Shown here: piece after piece, positions 52,683-62,273 of the stretch
Layout: each line of letters starts with the position of its first letter
How positions within the stretch are numbered: the first letter of the stretch is position 1
Source of the DNA: Oceanimonas aquatica
Lineage (GTDB): Bacteria > Pseudomonadota > Gammaproteobacteria > Enterobacterales > Aeromonadaceae
Length of the DNA: 64,000 nucleotides
Reading direction: 5' to 3'
NCBI RefSeq assembly: GCF_030732065.1
Contig: NZ_JAVBHX010000004.1
Span: 62,001 to 126,000 of the forward strand
The notes under the pieces: model-generated
The model's database searches: none
Seen by the model: only the letters and a program-made list of their open reading frames with translations
Told to the model about the DNA's origin: nothing
Translations under genes and position numbers: made by a program

Positions 52683-54932
52683 ATGAGCAATCAAGACTTT
52701 ACCATGGAAGGGGTGGAGCGCCTGCCGCTGCACACCTTTACCGAGCAGGCCTATCTCAACTACTCCATGTACGTGATCATGGATCGGGCCCTGCCGCATA
52801 TCGGCGACGGCCTCAAGCCGGTACAGCGCCGCATTATTTATGCCATGAGCGAGCTGGGACTGTCGGCCCTGTCCAAGCACAAGAAATCGGCCCGTACCGT
52901 GGGCGACGTGCTGGGTAAGTATCACCCTCACGGCGACTCCGCCTGTTACGAGGCCATGGTGCTGATGGCCCAGCCCTTCTCCTATCGCTATCCGCTGGTG
53001 GACGGTCAGGGCAACTGGGGCGCACCGGACGATCCCAAATCCTTCGCCGCCATGCGGTATACCGAGGCCCGGCTGTCGCGCTTTTCCGAGCTGCTGCTGA
53101 GCGAACTCGGCCAGGGTACGGTGGAGTGGATCCCGAACTTCGACGGCACCATGAAGGAGCCGCGCATGCTGCCGGCCCGGCTGCCGCACATACTGCTGAA
53201 CGGCGTTACCGGCATTGCCGTGGGCATGGCCACCGACATTCCGCCCCACAATGCCCGGGAGCTGGCCAACGCCTGCGTGCATTTGCTGGACCACCCCAAG
53301 GCCACGGTGAGCGAGCTGATGGACCATGTGGCCGGTCCCGATTACCCGACCCAGGCCGAGATCATCACCCCCAGGGCCGATATTCAGAAGATTTACGAAA
53401 CCGGCAAGGGCAGCATCAAAATGCGCGCCGTGTATCACCAGGAGCAGGGCGACATCGTCATCACCGCGCTGCCGCACCAGGCCAGCGGCGCCAAGATCCT
53501 GGAGCAGATCGCCGGCCAGATGCAGGCCAAGAAGCTGCCCATGGTGGCGGATCTGCGGGACGAGTCGGATCACGAAAACCCGACCCGGCTGGTGATCATT
53601 CCCCGCTCCAACCGGGTGGACGTGGAGCAGCTGATGCAGCACCTGTTCGCCAGCACGGATCTGGAAAAGAACTACCGGGTCAACCTCAACATGCTGGGGC
53701 TGGACAACCGGCCTCAGGTGAAGACGCTGGACCGCATTCTGTCCGAGTGGCTGCAATTCCGTCGCGAGACGGTTCGCAACCGGCTGCAATACCGGCTCGA
53801 CAAGGTCGAGGCCCGGCTGCACATTCTTGCCGGCCTGCTGATCGCCTTCCTCAATATCGACGAGGTGATAGAGATCATTCGCAGTGAGGACGAGCCCAAG
53901 CCGGTACTGATGGAACGCTTTGGCCTCACCGACACCCAGGCCGAGGCCATTCTCGAGCTGAAACTGCGTCACCTGGCCAAGCTGGAAGAAATGAAAATTC
54001 GCGGCGAGCAGGACGAGCTGGCCGCCGAGCGCGACAAGCTGGCACAGATCCTCGGGTCCGAGCGCCGCCTCAGCACTCTGCTCAAGAAAGAGATCCTGGC
54101 CGATGCCGAGAAGTACGGCGACGATCGCCGCTCGCCCCTGGTCGTGCGGGAAGAGGCCAAAGCTTTGAGTGAAAAAGAGCTGGTACCGAGCGAGCCGGTC
54201 ACTATCGTGCTGTCGGAAAAAGGCTGGATCCGCTCCGCCAAGGGCCATGAGGTGGACGGCGCCTCACTCAGTTACAAGGCCGGCGATGGCTTTCTCGATG
54301 CGGCTCCCGGGCGCAGCAACCAGATGGCGGTGTTCCTGGCCAGCAGCGGCCGGGCCTACGGTCTGGATGCTCACAGCCTGCCCTCGGCCCGGGGCCAGGG
54401 CGAGCCGCTCACCGGTCGTTGCAGCCTGAGTCCGGGGGAGCAGGCGCGTTTTGTGCTCACCGGTGACGACGAGCGGCTGTACCTGCTGGCGTCCGACGCC
54501 GGTTATGGCTTTGTCTGCCGCTACGGCGATATGGTCAGCCGCAACAAGAACGGTAAGGCCCTGCTCACCGTGCCCGCCGGCGGCGAAGTGCTCAAGCCGG
54601 TGCCGGTGTCACAGGTGGACAGTGAGCTGTGCCTGGTGGTCACCAACGAGGGGCGCATGCTGCTGTTCCCGCTTAAAGATTTGCCCATGCTGGCCAAGGG
54701 CAAGGGCAACAAGCTGATTGGCATTACCGGCGCCAAGGTGCAGGCCCGGGAAGACTTCATCAAGCAGCTGGCGGTGGTGCCCGAAGGCGCCAGCGTCACC
54801 CTGCACGCCGGCAAGCGAAAGCTGACCCTGAAGCCGGCCGATCTGGCCCACTACCAGGGCGAACGCGGCCGCCGCGGCGCCTTGCTGCCAAGAGGCCTGC
54901 AACGGGTAGACAGTCTGGAAATTGAAGCCTGA
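52683..54932 (+). CDS. parC: DNA topoisomerase IV subunit A ParC
   Basis: A 749-residue breakage-reunion subunit. The quinolone region [20 protein letters not shown] near residue 75-94 keeps the Ser and Glu found in susceptible E. coli ParC (Ser80, Glu84). The active-site Tyr is in [11 protein letters not shown] near residue 120. [17 protein letters not shown] follows, and the C-terminal beta-pinwheel (from about residue 500) has degenerate repeats for DNA wrapping. Length is close to E. coli (752). The gene is 13 bases after parE and is ended by a terminator at 54954-54984. In E. coli two or more genes often separate parE and parC; here they are adjacent. Confidence 0.97.
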   Translation: MSNQDFTMEGVERLPLHTFTEQAYLNYSMYVIMDRALPHIGDGLKPVQRRIIYAMSELGLSALSKHKKSARTVGDVLGKYHPHGDSACYEAMVLMAQPFSYRYPLVDGQGNWGAPDDPKSFAAMRYTEARLSRFSELLLSELGQGTVEWIPNFDGTMKEPRMLPARLPHILLNGVTGIAVGMATDIPPHNARELANACVHLLDHPKATVSELMDHVAGPDYPTQAEIITPRADIQKIYETGKGSIKMRAVYHQEQGDIVITALPHQASGAKILEQIAGQMQAKKLPMVADLRDESDHENPTRLVIIPRSNRVDVEQLMQHLFASTDLEKNYRVNLNMLGLDNRPQVKTLDRILSEWLQFRRETVRNRLQYRLDKVEARLHILAGLLIAFLNIDEVIEIIRSEDEPKPVLMERFGLTDTQAEAILELKLRHLAKLEEMKIRGEQDELAAERDKLAQILGSERRLSTLLKKEILADAEKYGDDRRSPLVVREEAKALSEKELVPSEPVTIVLSEKGWIRSAKGHEVDGASLSYKAGDGFLDAAPGRSNQMAVFLASSGRAYGLDAHSLPSARGQGEPLTGRCSLSPGEQARFVLTGDDERLYLLASDAGYGFVCRYGDMVSRNKNGKALLTVPAGGEVLKPVPVSQVDSELCLVVTNEGRMLLFPLKDLPMLAKGKGNKLIGITGAKVQAREDFIKQLAVVPEGASVTLHAGKRKLTLKPADLAHYQGERGRRGALLPRGLQRVDSLEIEA

Positions 54933-54953
54933 CGGCGGCGTGAAGTGGAAAGT

Positions 54954-54984
54954 AAAAACCGGGCCTGTGCAGCCCGGTTTTTTA
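54954..54984. terminator. Terminator between parC and mutT
   Basis: AAAACCGGGC-CTGTGCA-GCCCGGTTTTTT forms a strong stem with A and T tails and separates the convergent parC and mutT transcripts. Confidence 0.88.
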
Positions 54985-55007
54985 TTTCGCCGCGGTTAAA
55001 TCACGGC

Positions 55008-55412
55008 CTACAATTTCTGCAGCTTCTCCACAATCGGGCTGTTGGCGGCAGGAAACTCGTAAGTGTGCAGCTCGGCAATGGGCACCCAGCGGCTGGGCTG
55101 GCCTTCGCGGCCGTGGGGCTCGCCGGTAAAGGCGGTGACCTTGCGAATGTCGAGGATCACTTGCTTGTCGCCATAGTCATGTTCAATGCGCATAAAGGGC
55201 GCGCACAGGCTGACCTGAATACCGATTTCTTCTTCCAGCTCCCGGGACAGGGCCTGGGGCACGGTTTCGCCGGCTTCTACCTTGCCGCCGGGAAACTCCC
55301 ACTTAAAGGCCTGGTGCTGGCTTTCGCCGCGACGGCAGACAAAAATCTCGCCGGCGGCATTCTCAATCACGCCCACCGCCACCAGCACGGATTTTTTCAC
55401 TTCAGTATTCAT
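55008..55412 (-). CDS. mutT: 8-oxo-dGTP diphosphatase MutT
   Basis: A 134-residue Nudix enzyme that clears oxidised dGTP. The Nudix box is [20 protein letters not shown] with EIGI, near residue 38, preceded by [20 protein letters not shown]. The later [20 protein letters not shown] and [14 protein letters not shown] fit MutT. The ATG at 55412 (MNTEVKKSV) was chosen; the frame is open to 55481 but that part overlaps yacG and is not conserved. It overlaps the end of yacG by 11 bases and is the last gene of the zapD-yacG-mutT operon. Confidence 0.93.
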   Translation of the reverse strand: MNTEVKKSVLVAVGVIENAAGEIFVCRRGESQHQAFKWEFPGGKVEAGETVPQALSRELEEEIGIQVSLCAPFMRIEHDYGDKQVILDIRKVTAFTGEPHGREGQPSRWVPIAELHTYEFPAANSPIVEKLQKL

Positions 55413-55593
55413 TTTCACCGTCCTGCTCCGGCAGCCAGGCGGGCTCGCCGGGAATGCGTTTTTCTTCGTCGGCCCATTCACCCAGATCGATCAGCTGGCA
55501 GCGCTTGCTGCAAAAGGGGCGAAAGGGACTTTGCTCGCCCCATTCCACGGACGCGCCACAGGTGGGGCAGGGGACTGTGCTGATTTTGCTCAT
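55402..55593 (-). CDS. yacG: DNA gyrase inhibitor/zinc-binding protein YacG
   Basis: A 63-residue protein with a four-cysteine zinc finger: [12 protein letters not shown] and [21 protein letters not shown]. coli YacG binds GyrB and blocks DNA binding by gyrase. The acidic tail (PEQDGENEY) is typical. The gene overlaps zapD by four bases (ATGA) upstream and mutT by 11 bases downstream, so all three are cotranscribed. Length matches E. coli YacG (65). Confidence 0.95.
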   Translation of the reverse strand: MSKISTVPCPTCGASVEWGEQSPFRPFCSKRCQLIDLGEWADEEKRIPGEPAWLPEQDGENEY

Positions 55594-56324
55594 TTTATAT
55601 TCGCCAGTTCAAAGTCGATGTTGCCGATGTCGGTGTTGCCCACCGGCATAAAACGAATGGTAAAACGGTACTTGTTGCCGCTCACGACCGGGTATACCGG
55701 CTGATCGCTGGGCAGCCGCAGCCGAATCATGTCGGTCTGTTCGGCGCTGTCCTGAAAAAAGCCGGCGTTGGCCCGCTGCGGATGAAACTGGCTGCTTTCC
55801 CGCCACAGGGTCAGCAGCAGGGTCAGGCCCTGTTGCAGCAGGCTGAGCTGTTCCACCCAGGCGTCAAGATCCTGCTGTTGCCGCTCCGCCGGCTGGTTCA
55901 GCCAGTGATGCAACTGAGGCACATCAAAGGGGCAAAGACCGCCGGGAATGGCAAAACGGCTGCGCACCGCCGAGAGCAGCTTGTCTTCCCGCAGGGTCTG
56001 GCCCAGGCGGGCGCTGCGGGGCAGCTGCTGGCTGATGGACTCGAGTTTCTGGGAAAACTGCTTGAGGGCGGCGGCGTCTACTCCGGGCACCTGCGCCCAG
56101 GCTTCCAGCTTGTTGTTCTGTTGCTCCAGATCCTTGGCCAGATCGGTGCGCAGATCACAGCGTTCCAGCAGCTCCAGGGCGTCGAGCAGGGCCTTGAACA
56201 GGGCGGTAGCCTGACCGGGGGCGTTCAGCCCTCGGCACTGTTCAATCTGTTTTAGCAGCTCGCTCAACCGCAGGTAGTTGCGGCATTTTTCATTGAGGGG
56301 AAATTCGTAAACCAGTGATGACAT
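55590..56324 (-). CDS. zapD: Cell division protein ZapD
   Basis: A 244-residue FtsZ-associated protein that bundles FtsZ filaments at the division ring. It starts [20 protein letters not shown], the conserved family start. The long helical domain follows, with [20 protein letters not shown] and SFLRED-like [22 protein letters not shown]-terminal beta domain has [20 protein letters not shown]. The ATG at 56324 was chosen over an upstream one at 56378, which lies in the end of hemW. It is the first gene of zapD-yacG-mutT; coaE, its usual neighbour, is not here. Confidence 0.94.
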   Translation of the reverse strand: MSSLVYEFPLNEKCRNYLRLSELLKQIEQCRGLNAPGQATALFKALLDALELLERCDLRTDLAKDLEQQNNKLEAWAQVPGVDAAALKQFSQKLESISQQLPRSARLGQTLREDKLLSAVRSRFAIPGGLCPFDVPQLHHWLNQPAERQQQDLDAWVEQLSLLQQGLTLLLTLWRESSQFHPQRANAGFFQDSAEQTDMIRLRLPSDQPVYPVVSGNKYRFTIRFMPVGNTDIGNIDFELANIK

Positions 56325-56374
56325 AACACGCTTGGCCTGTGAGTCGAGGCGATAATGGGGCAAGTGTACCTGCT

Positions 56375-57520
56375 TCACTCCTCAAGAAACAAATCGAGCA
56401 AACGGTTAAGAAAACGCCGGCCCAGGGGCGTGACTCGCCAGTGGGTGCCGGTATCTTCAAGCAGCTCCAGCCGGTAAGCCTCGGCCAGCGGGGTACGCAG
56501 CCGTTCCATGGACTGGCCGGTGAGGGCGGTAAAGTCGGCCTTGGGAATGGGCTCGAACAGTCGCAGCCGGTTCATGAAATATTCCAGCGACAGATCCTGC
56601 GCGGCTATGTGCCAGTGCTGATCCAGATAGGGCCGCTCCGGCTCCAGGTAGCCCCGCGGATGCTTTACCTTGACGGTGCGCAGAATGCGCCCCTGCGGCG
56701 GCAGGGTGACCTTGCCGTGGGCGCCGCAGCCAATGCCCAGGTAGTCGCCAAAGCGCCAGTAGTTGAGGTTGTGTCTGGCTTCAAAACCGGGGCGAGCGTA
56801 GGCGGACACTTCATATTGCTCATAGCCGTGGGCCAGCAGCAGTTCGTGGCCGCGCTCGTAAATCTCCGCCAGGGTGTCGTCTTCCGGCAGCGCCGGCGGA
56901 CGCGAGGCGAACGGGGTGTTGGGCTCGATGGTGAGCTGGTACCAGGATAAATGGGGGGGCGCCAGCGCCAGCGCCTGCTCGAGATCAAACAGGGCGTCTT
57001 CCAACGCCTGCTCGGGCAGTCCGTGCATCAGATCGACGTTAAAGCTGCTGAGCCCCACGCTGGCGGCTTCTTTTGCGGCAAAGCGGGCCTGCTCGGGGTC
57101 GTGAATGCGGCCCAGGCGTTCCAGCTTGTCGGCCTGAAAGCTCTGCACGCCAATGGAAATGCGGTTAACGCCGGCCTGGCGAAAGCCGCCAAAGCGGCCC
57201 GCTTCCACCGTGCCCGGGTTGGCTTCCAGGGTGATTTCGATGCCGTCCTCAAAGGGCAGGCGTTCCCGCACGCCGGCCAGCAGCCGGCCGATGGCGTCCG
57301 GGCTCAGCAGGCTGGGGGTGCCGCCGCCGATAAAGATGCTGTGCAGCCGCCGCCCCTGAGCGAAGTGCAGGTCAGCGTCCAGATCCTGCAGCAGGGCGTC
57401 GACGTATTCCCGTTCGGGAATGCCTTCCTTCAGGGCGTGGGAATTAAAGTCGCAGTAGGGGCACTTTTGCACACACCAGGGAATATGCACATACAGGCTT
57501 AGCGGTGGCAGCGTCAGCAT
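56375..57520 (-). CDS. hemW: Radical SAM heme chaperone HemW
   Basis: A 381-residue radical SAM protein. The cluster motif is VHIPWCVQKCPYCDFNSHAL near residue 11-30 (CxxxCxxC), followed by FIGGGTPSLLSPDAIGRLL and ITLEANPGTVE near 100. The C-terminal HemN-like domain ends LGRRFLNRLLDLFLEE. HemW proteins were once named coproporphyrinogen oxidase but are thought to deliver heme to targets, and this one lacks the extra N-terminal Cys and Arg features of true HemN. Its start overlaps the rdgB stop by one base (TGATG), so the two are translationally coupled. Confidence 0.93.
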   Translation of the reverse strand: MLTLPPLSLYVHIPWCVQKCPYCDFNSHALKEGIPEREYVDALLQDLDADLHFAQGRRLHSIFIGGGTPSLLSPDAIGRLLAGVRERLPFEDGIEITLEANPGTVEAGRFGGFRQAGVNRISIGVQSFQADKLERLGRIHDPEQARFAAKEAASVGLSSFNVDLMHGLPEQALEDALFDLEQALALAPPHLSWYQLTIEPNTPFASRPPALPEDDTLAEIYERGHELLLAHGYEQYEVSAYARPGFEARHNLNYWRFGDYLGIGCGAHGKVTLPPQGRILRTVKVKHPRGYLEPERPYLDQHWHIAAQDLSLEYFMNRLRLFEPIPKADFTALTGQSMERLRTPLAEAYRLELLEDTGTHWRVTPLGRRFLNRLLDLFLEE

Positions 57521-58119
57521 CAGATCTCTTCTCGCAGCAGTTGCTGCAGCCGGTGCAGGGCGCTGGCCCGGTGGCTGTGGCGGTTTTTCTCGGCCGGGGT
57601 CAGCTCGGCGGCGGTTTTGTCCGTCTCCGGCACCCGGAACACGGGATCGTACCCAAAGCCGTGTTCACCCTGAGGGGCTGTGGTGATCTCGCCCTGCCAG
57701 CGGCCGGTGCAGATCAGCGGCGTGGGGTCGTCGGCGTGGCGCAGATACACCAGTACACACCAGAAGGTGGCCTGGCGCTCGTCGGCGGGCACGTCCTGCA
57801 TTTGCTTCAGCAGCAGCTCGAGGTTTTGCTGGTCGCTGGCATTCAGGCCGGCAAAACGGGCGGAGTACACCCCGGGGCGGCCGTCGAGGGCGTCCACTGC
57901 CAGGCCGGAGTCGTCGGCAATGGCGGGCAGGCCGGTCACTTGGGCGGCGTGGCGGGCCTTGATGATGGCGTTCTCCACAAAGGTGGTGCCGGTTTCCTCG
58001 GCGTCGGTCACGCCCAGCTCGGTTTGCGGCACCACGCTCATGCCCAGTCCGCCCAGCAGGGTTTGCAGTTCGGCAACTTTTTTGGCGTTGCCGGAGGCCA
58101 GTACGATTTGTTGGGTCAC
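57520..58119 (-). CDS. rdgB: XTP/dITP diphosphatase RdgB
   Basis: A 199-residue HAM1-family enzyme that removes inosine and xanthosine triphosphates. [20 protein letters not shown] at the start, [20 protein letters not shown] near residue 68 with the catalytic Asp, and [20 protein letters not shown] near 150 are the family signatures. The GTG at 58119 follows AGGAGCGAAAG and gives the family length (E. coli 197); the open frame upstream crosses repeat-like DNA. It is coupled to hemW, as in E. coli (yggS-yggT-yggU-rdgB-hemW). Confidence 0.94.
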   Translation of the reverse strand: MTQQIVLASGNAKKVAELQTLLGGLGMSVVPQTELGVTDAEETGTTFVENAIIKARHAAQVTGLPAIADDSGLAVDALDGRPGVYSARFAGLNASDQQNLELLLKQMQDVPADERQATFWCVLVYLRHADDPTPLICTGRWQGEITTAPQGEHGFGYDPVFRVPETDKTAAELTPAEKNRHSHRASALHRLQQLLREEI

Positions 58120-58170
58120 CTTTCGCTCCTGTGGAATACCGCGAGCGGGCATGATACCACCGTGACCGGG

Positions 58171-58247
58171 ATAAGTGAGGGGGAGGGGAAAGGGGTGAGG
58201 AGTAAAAATGAGGTTTGTCTCCTCACTCCTCACCCTCGACACCTCAC
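58171..58247. repeat. Low-complexity inverted repeat between rdgB and the DUF4426 gene
   Basis: GTGAGGAGTAAAAATGAGG is followed by CTCCTCACTCCTCACCC, so the two sides can form a hairpin. It resembles the spacer between tsaD and plsY at 25977-26042. Confidence 0.4.
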
Positions 58248-58657
58248 TCGGTATAGAAGGTATGGCGAAAGCTCAGCTCACCGCCCTGACTGGGGCCACG
58301 AATGTCGATGGTGAACAGCACGTTGTCTTCATTGCGGTAGGGGTACTGGGCGATGTAATAAATCGCGTCCCCTTCGCGAATGGTCTGAAACTCCAGCTGG
58401 CGCACATTGCCAAGCAGGTTCTTGCCTTCTCCATTCAGGGCCACCTGCACCGACTTGCCGTCGGCGTCGAGCACGGCAATGTTGAGCAGGCCGTTAAAGC
58501 GGCTGCGTTCAATGTTATTGCTGCGGGCCACGTCGGGAGACAGGAAAGTGGACGGAAAGGCGCTGTAGTGCACCGTCCAGTCGCCGATGCGGGTTTCCTC
58601 GGCCGAGGCCTGAAAGGTGAACAACAGGGCCAGTGCGGTGATCATTGCTTTGAACAT
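58244..58657 (-). CDS. DUF4426 domain-containing periplasmic protein
   Basis: A 137-residue protein with a signal peptide ([19 protein letters not shown]) and a mature beta-rich domain recognised as DUF4426. Typical parts are [40 protein letters not shown] and [20 protein letters not shown] with FTIDIRGP. Homologues lie in the same place, between yggU and rdgB, in Vibrio and relatives. The function is unknown. It begins 37 bases after the yggU stop and runs to the rdgB side, where a simple repeat intervenes. Confidence 0.85.
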   Translation of the reverse strand: MFKAMITALALLFTFQASAEETRIGDWTVHYSAFPSTFLSPDVARSNNIERSRFNGLLNIAVLDADGKSVQVALNGEGKNLLGNVRQLEFQTIREGDAIYYIAQYPYRNEDNVLFTIDIRGPSQGGELSFRHTFYTE

Positions 58658-58694
58658 AACGGTTCCTTATTACCAGTGGCAGTTATTGATCAGT

Positions 58695-59009
58695 TTAGGA
58701 CGCCTCGCCGAGGAGTTCCGCCAGCGCCGGCGGAATTCGGCCCGGATGGTCGATCACCACCCGCTTGTGGCGACTGCTGTCGCCGGCCACCAGCTCCACC
58801 CGGGATTTGGCCACGCCGCATTGCTTGGCCAGCCATTTCAGCAGGTGGGCATTGGCCTTGCCGTCTACCGGCGGGGCGGTAATGGCGACCTTGAGCTCGT
58901 CGCCGTGCAGACCGAGAAAGGCATCCCGGCTGGATCGGGGTTGCAGATAAAGACTGAGGTGCAGCCGGTGTTCATGCAGCCGCACCGCCGGCGTTACAGC
59001 TGCCACCAC
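58695..59009 (-). CDS. DUF167 family protein YggU
   Basis: A 104-residue protein of the DUF167/YggU family. The core is LHLSLYLQPRSSRDAFLGLH, LKVAITAPPVDGKANAHLLK and WLAKQCGVAKSRVELVAGDS, ending HKRVVIDHPGRIP; PVDGKAN is the family hallmark. No function is assigned. The ATG at 59009 overlaps yggT by 16 bases, and a GTG about eight codons further in is also possible. The order yggT-yggU is conserved with E. coli. Confidence 0.9.
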   Translation of the reverse strand: MVAAVTPAVRLHEHRLHLSLYLQPRSSRDAFLGLHGDELKVAITAPPVDGKANAHLLKWLAKQCGVAKSRVELVAGDSSRHKRVVIDHPGRIPPALAELLGEAS

Positions 59010-59545
59010 AACGGGCCAAACAGGTCGCCCATCAGCCAGTTCAGGGCCTGCAGCGCGATAAAGGCCACCAGTATGCTCAGATCCAGCCCGCCCATGGGCG
59101 GAATAATGCGGCGCAGCGGTGCCAGCAGGGGTTCGGTGAGCTGATACATCACATATTCAATCTGGCTGCGGCCCTGGCTTATCCAGCTCAGCAGGGCACG
59201 AATGATCAAAATCCAGAACAGCATGGCGCCGGCCTTTTTCAGCACGGTGATCAGTCCCACCAGCAGCACTATGCTCCAGTCGGCATAGAGCAGGTTCATG
59301 GTTTTGAACAGGGCCAGCTTGACCGTGGCCACGATCAGCGCCAGCAGCACCGCCGCCATGTCGATGCCAAAGAAACCGGGCACCATCCGGCGCAGGGGCT
59401 TGAGCACCGGGTTGGTGGCCTTGACCACAAACTGGCTGAAGGGGTTGTAGAAGTCGGCCCTGACCAGCTGCAGCCAGATGCGCAGCAGCACCACCATGAG
59501 GTAGAGGTCGAAAACGGTGTTGATCAGGTAATAAGCGGTATTCAT
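58994..59545 (-). CDS. YggT family membrane protein
   Basis: A 183-residue inner membrane protein of the YggT family. It has a duplicated unit, each with two hydrophobic helices around a short conserved loop: NPFSQFVVKATNPVLKPLRR MVPG in the first half, and YQLTEPLLAPLRRIIPPMGG in the second. The family is found next to cell division or pilus genes in many bacteria, and its role is unclear, with osmotic or envelope functions proposed. The start ATG lies nine bases after the proC stop, so it is likely cotranscribed with yggS and proC. Confidence 0.9.
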   Translation of the reverse strand: MNTAYYLINTVFDLYLMVVLLRIWLQLVRADFYNPFSQFVVKATNPVLKPLRRMVPGFFGIDMAAVLLALIVATVKLALFKTMNLLYADWSIVLLVGLITVLKKAGAMLFWILIIRALLSWISQGRSQIEYVMYQLTEPLLAPLRRIIPPMGGLDLSILVAFIALQALNWLMGDLFGPLWWQL

Positions 59546-59554
59546 GGTGCGTCC

Positions 59555-60379
59555 TTAAAGCTGGCTTTCCAGTTCCCGGGCCCGGGCCACGGCAGCGGCC
59601 ATGGCGTCCGCCACCAGGCGGTCGAGGCCGTTGTCGTTAAAGCTGCGAATGGCCTCGGCGGTGGTGCCGCCTTTTGAGGTGACCTGCTGGCGCAGCTCGG
59701 TGAGCGACAACTGCGGGTTGGCGGCCACCATGTTGGCGGCCCCCAGGGCGGTCTGCTGTACCAGCAGGCGGGCCTCATCGGCGCTAAAGCCGCTTTGCTC
59801 GGCCCGTTTGGCCATGGCGTCCATAAACAGGAAAAAATAGGCGGGCGCACTGCCGGCGGCGGCGATCACCTGATTGATGCCGTCTTCTTCCGCTACCCAC
59901 AGGGCCTTGCCCACGGCTTCCATCATATGCTGGCAGTAGTCGCGGTCACCCTGGGCCACATGGGGCCTGGCATAAAGGCCGGTCATGCCCAGGCCCAGCA
60001 GGGACGGGGTATTGGGCATGGTGCGTACAATGCGGGTGTGGCCACCGGCCATTTCTTCCAGACGAGCCACGGAAATGCCGGCGGCAATGGACACCAGCAG
60101 CTTGCCGCCGAGGTCGGCGCCGGCGGCCAGCAGCTCGCTCAGCATGGCGGCCATCATCTGGGGTTTGACCGCCAGCACCACTGTGTCGGCCCAGGTGGCG
60201 GCCTCGAGGTTGTTCTGGGTGGTACGAATGCCGAAGTCGGCGGCCAGGGCGTCCAGCTTGGGCCGGGACGGGTTGGCGGCGGTGATGCAGTCGGCCGGGT
60301 AGCCGGACTGGATCAGCCCGGAAATCAGGCTGCGCGACATGTTACCCGCGCCGATAAAGGCGAGTTTTCTGTGTTCCAT
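59555..60379 (-). CDS. proC: Pyrroline-5-carboxylate reductase ProC
   Basis: A 274-residue enzyme for the last step of proline synthesis. The NAD(P) Rossmann motif is LAFIGAGNMSRSLISGLIQS at residue 6. VVLAVKPQMM near 68, RTMPNTPSLLGLGMTGLYA near 118 and the C-terminal AGSAPAYFFLFMDAMAKRAE with TSKGGTTAEAIRSF are the family signatures. The start is the ATG at 60379; one codon up is a TTG. It is 10 bases after yggS. The yggS-proC-yggT order is common in gammaproteobacteria. It is the reverse pathway of putA found elsewhere in the window. Confidence 0.95.
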   Translation of the reverse strand: MEHRKLAFIGAGNMSRSLISGLIQSGYPADCITAANPSRPKLDALAADFGIRTTQNNLEAATWADTVVLAVKPQMMAAMLSELLAAGADLGGKLLVSIAAGISVARLEEMAGGHTRIVRTMPNTPSLLGLGMTGLYARPHVAQGDRDYCQHMMEAVGKALWVAEEDGINQVIAAAGSAPAYFFLFMDAMAKRAEQSGFSADEARLLVQQTALGAANMVAANPQLSLTELRQQVTSKGGTTAEAIRSFNDNGLDRLVADAMAAAVARARELESQL

Positions 60380-60389
60380 CAATGATCAC

Positions 60390-61082
60390 TCAAGGGTTGC
60401 GGGAGCCGAAGATGGCAGTGCCCACCCGTACCAGGGTGGAGCCACAGGCCACTGCCAGTTCCAGATCGTTGCTCATCCCCATCGACAGGGTGTCCAGCTG
60501 GGGGTGTTTTTTCTGCATTCTATCAAAGAGGTGTTTCAACTCTAGTAATTGTGCCCGCAGGGTGTCGGAATTGTCGGTTGCCTCCGGTATTGTCATCAGA
60601 CCGCGCAGGCACAGGTGGGGCAGGCCGGCCACCTGCTCGGCCAGGGCCTCGGCCTCGGCGGGGGAGAGGCCCGACTTGCTGGCTTCGCCGCTGACATTGA
60701 CCTGCAGGCAGATATTGAGCGGGCGCATATGGGGCGGACGCTGGTCGTTGAGGCGCAGGGCGATCTTCAGCCGGTCCACGGTTTGCACCCAGTCAAAATG
60801 CTCCGCCACCAGCCGGCTCTTGTTGGATTGCAGCGGGCCGATAAGGTGCCAGACAATGTCGGGGCAGCGCTTTTTCAGGGTGGTGATTTTATCCACCGCT
60901 TCCTGCACATAGTTCTCGCCAAACCAGCGCTGACCGGCGGCAAAGGCGGCTTCCACATCCTCGGCGGGTTTGGTTTTGCTGACCGCCAGCAGGGTGATAT
61001 CTTGGGGATCACGGCCGGCCTCGGTGGCGGCATCGGCCATGCGGGCGTGAACGTCTTGCAAATGCTGTGCGATAGTACTCAT
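60390..61082 (-). CDS. yggS: Pyridoxal phosphate homeostasis protein YggS (PLPBP)
   Basis: A 230-residue single-domain alanine-racemase-fold protein that binds pyridoxal 5'-phosphate and keeps vitamin B6 pools in balance. The Lys that holds PLP is in ITLLAVSKTKPAEDVEAAFA near residue 32, followed by GQRWFGENYVQEAVDK. Later family motifs are IVWHLIGPLQSNKSR near 75, LRGLMTIPEATDN near 160 and LSMGMSNDLELAVACGSTLV near 200. It is divergent from pilT with only a 40-base gap and leads into proC-yggT-yggU. Confidence 0.95.
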   Translation of the reverse strand: MSTIAQHLQDVHARMADAATEAGRDPQDITLLAVSKTKPAEDVEAAFAAGQRWFGENYVQEAVDKITTLKKRCPDIVWHLIGPLQSNKSRLVAEHFDWVQTVDRLKIALRLNDQRPPHMRPLNICLQVNVSGEASKSGLSPAEAEALAEQVAGLPHLCLRGLMTIPEATDNSDTLRAQLLELKHLFDRMQKKHPQLDTLSMGMSNDLELAVACGSTLVRVGTAIFGSRNP

Positions 61083-61122
61083 ATGAATAAATTCGATTCA
61101 GGCTCAAGCGACGGGGAATAAT

Positions 61123-62157
61123 ATGGATATTACGGAATTACTGGCGTTCAGTGTAAAGCATAATGCCTCCGATCTGCACCTCTCTGCCGGCGTGCAGCCG
61201 CTGTTGCGGGTAGACGGCGAGGTCCGCAAGATCAACCTGCCGGTGTTGGATCACCGGGAAGTACACCGGCTGGTGTACGACATCATGAACGATCGTCAGC
61301 GCAAGGAGCTGGAAGAAAACTTTGAAGTCGATTTCTCCTTTGAGCTGCCGGGGCTGGCACGGTTTCGTGTGAATGCCTATCACCAGGCCCGGGGCGCGGC
61401 GGCGGTGTTCCGGGTGATCCCGAGCGAGGTCTGGACCCTGGATCAGCTGGGCGGTCCGGAGATCTTTGAGCGCATTGCCGAATATTCCCGCGGCCTGGTG
61501 CTGGTCACCGGCCCTACCGGCTCGGGCAAGTCCACCACTCTGGCGGCCATGGTCAACCACATCAACGACAACTTCAACAAGCACATTCTGACCATCGAAG
61601 ATCCCATTGAATTCGTGCACGACAACAAGAAATGCCTGGTCAACCAGCGGGAAGTGCACCGAGACACCCACTCCTTCAGCCATGCCCTGCGTTCGGCCCT
61701 GCGGGAAGACCCCGATATCATTCTGGTGGGGGAACTCAGGGATCTGGAAACCATTCGGCTGGCGCTTACCGCCGCCGAAACCGGCCATCTGGTGTTTGGC
61801 ACCCTGCACACCTCGTCGGCGGCCAAGACCATTGACCGTATCATCGATGTGTTTCCCGGCGCCGAAAAGGACATGGTGCGCTCCATGCTGTCGGAATCGC
61901 TGAAGGCGGTGATCTCCCAGAACCTGCTGAAGAAGATCAGCGGCGGCCGGGTGGCGGCCCACGAGATCATGCTGGGTACCCCGGCCATTCGTAACCTGAT
62001 CCGGGAAGACAAGGTGGCGCAGATGTATTCGGTGATCCAGACCGGCATGGCCCACGGCATGCAGACCATGGATCAGTCCCTCAAGCGGCTGGTGGCCAGC
62101 GGTCAGGTGTCCCCCGCCGACGCCCGTACCAAGGCGGTGGATCCCCAGAGCATCTGA
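61123..62157 (+). CDS. pilT: Type IV pilus twitching motility ATPase PilT
   Basis: A 344-residue hexameric ATPase that pulls type IV pili back. It starts MDITELLAFSVKHNASDLHL with the N-terminal PAS-like domain. Walker A is LVLVTGPTGSGKSTTLAAMV near residue 128, followed by [20 protein letters not shown] (Asp box) and the AIRAGE-like LREDPDIILVGELRDLETIR. The His box is TGHLVFGTLHTSSAAKTIDR, and the end AVDPQSI is usual. Position beside yggS and before pilU is the typical gammaproteobacterial arrangement. Confidence 0.96.
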   Translation: MDITELLAFSVKHNASDLHLSAGVQPLLRVDGEVRKINLPVLDHREVHRLVYDIMNDRQRKELEENFEVDFSFELPGLARFRVNAYHQARGAAAVFRVIPSEVWTLDQLGGPEIFERIAEYSRGLVLVTGPTGSGKSTTLAAMVNHINDNFNKHILTIEDPIEFVHDNKKCLVNQREVHRDTHSFSHALRSALREDPDIILVGELRDLETIRLALTAAETGHLVFGTLHTSSAAKTIDRIIDVFPGAEKDMVRSMLSESLKAVISQNLLKKISGGRVAAHEIMLGTPAIRNLIREDKVAQMYSVIQTGMAHGMQTMDQSLKRLVASGQVSPADARTKAVDPQSI

Positions 62158-62273
62158 GGCCGGCCTTGTATGGGCGGGCGAACACGGGTTTCATGACCTT
62201 CGTCATGATGGCGGCCAGGCTGAATGCGGCATCATGACGGTATGGTTTTCAGTATCAGTAAACGGAGAGCGTA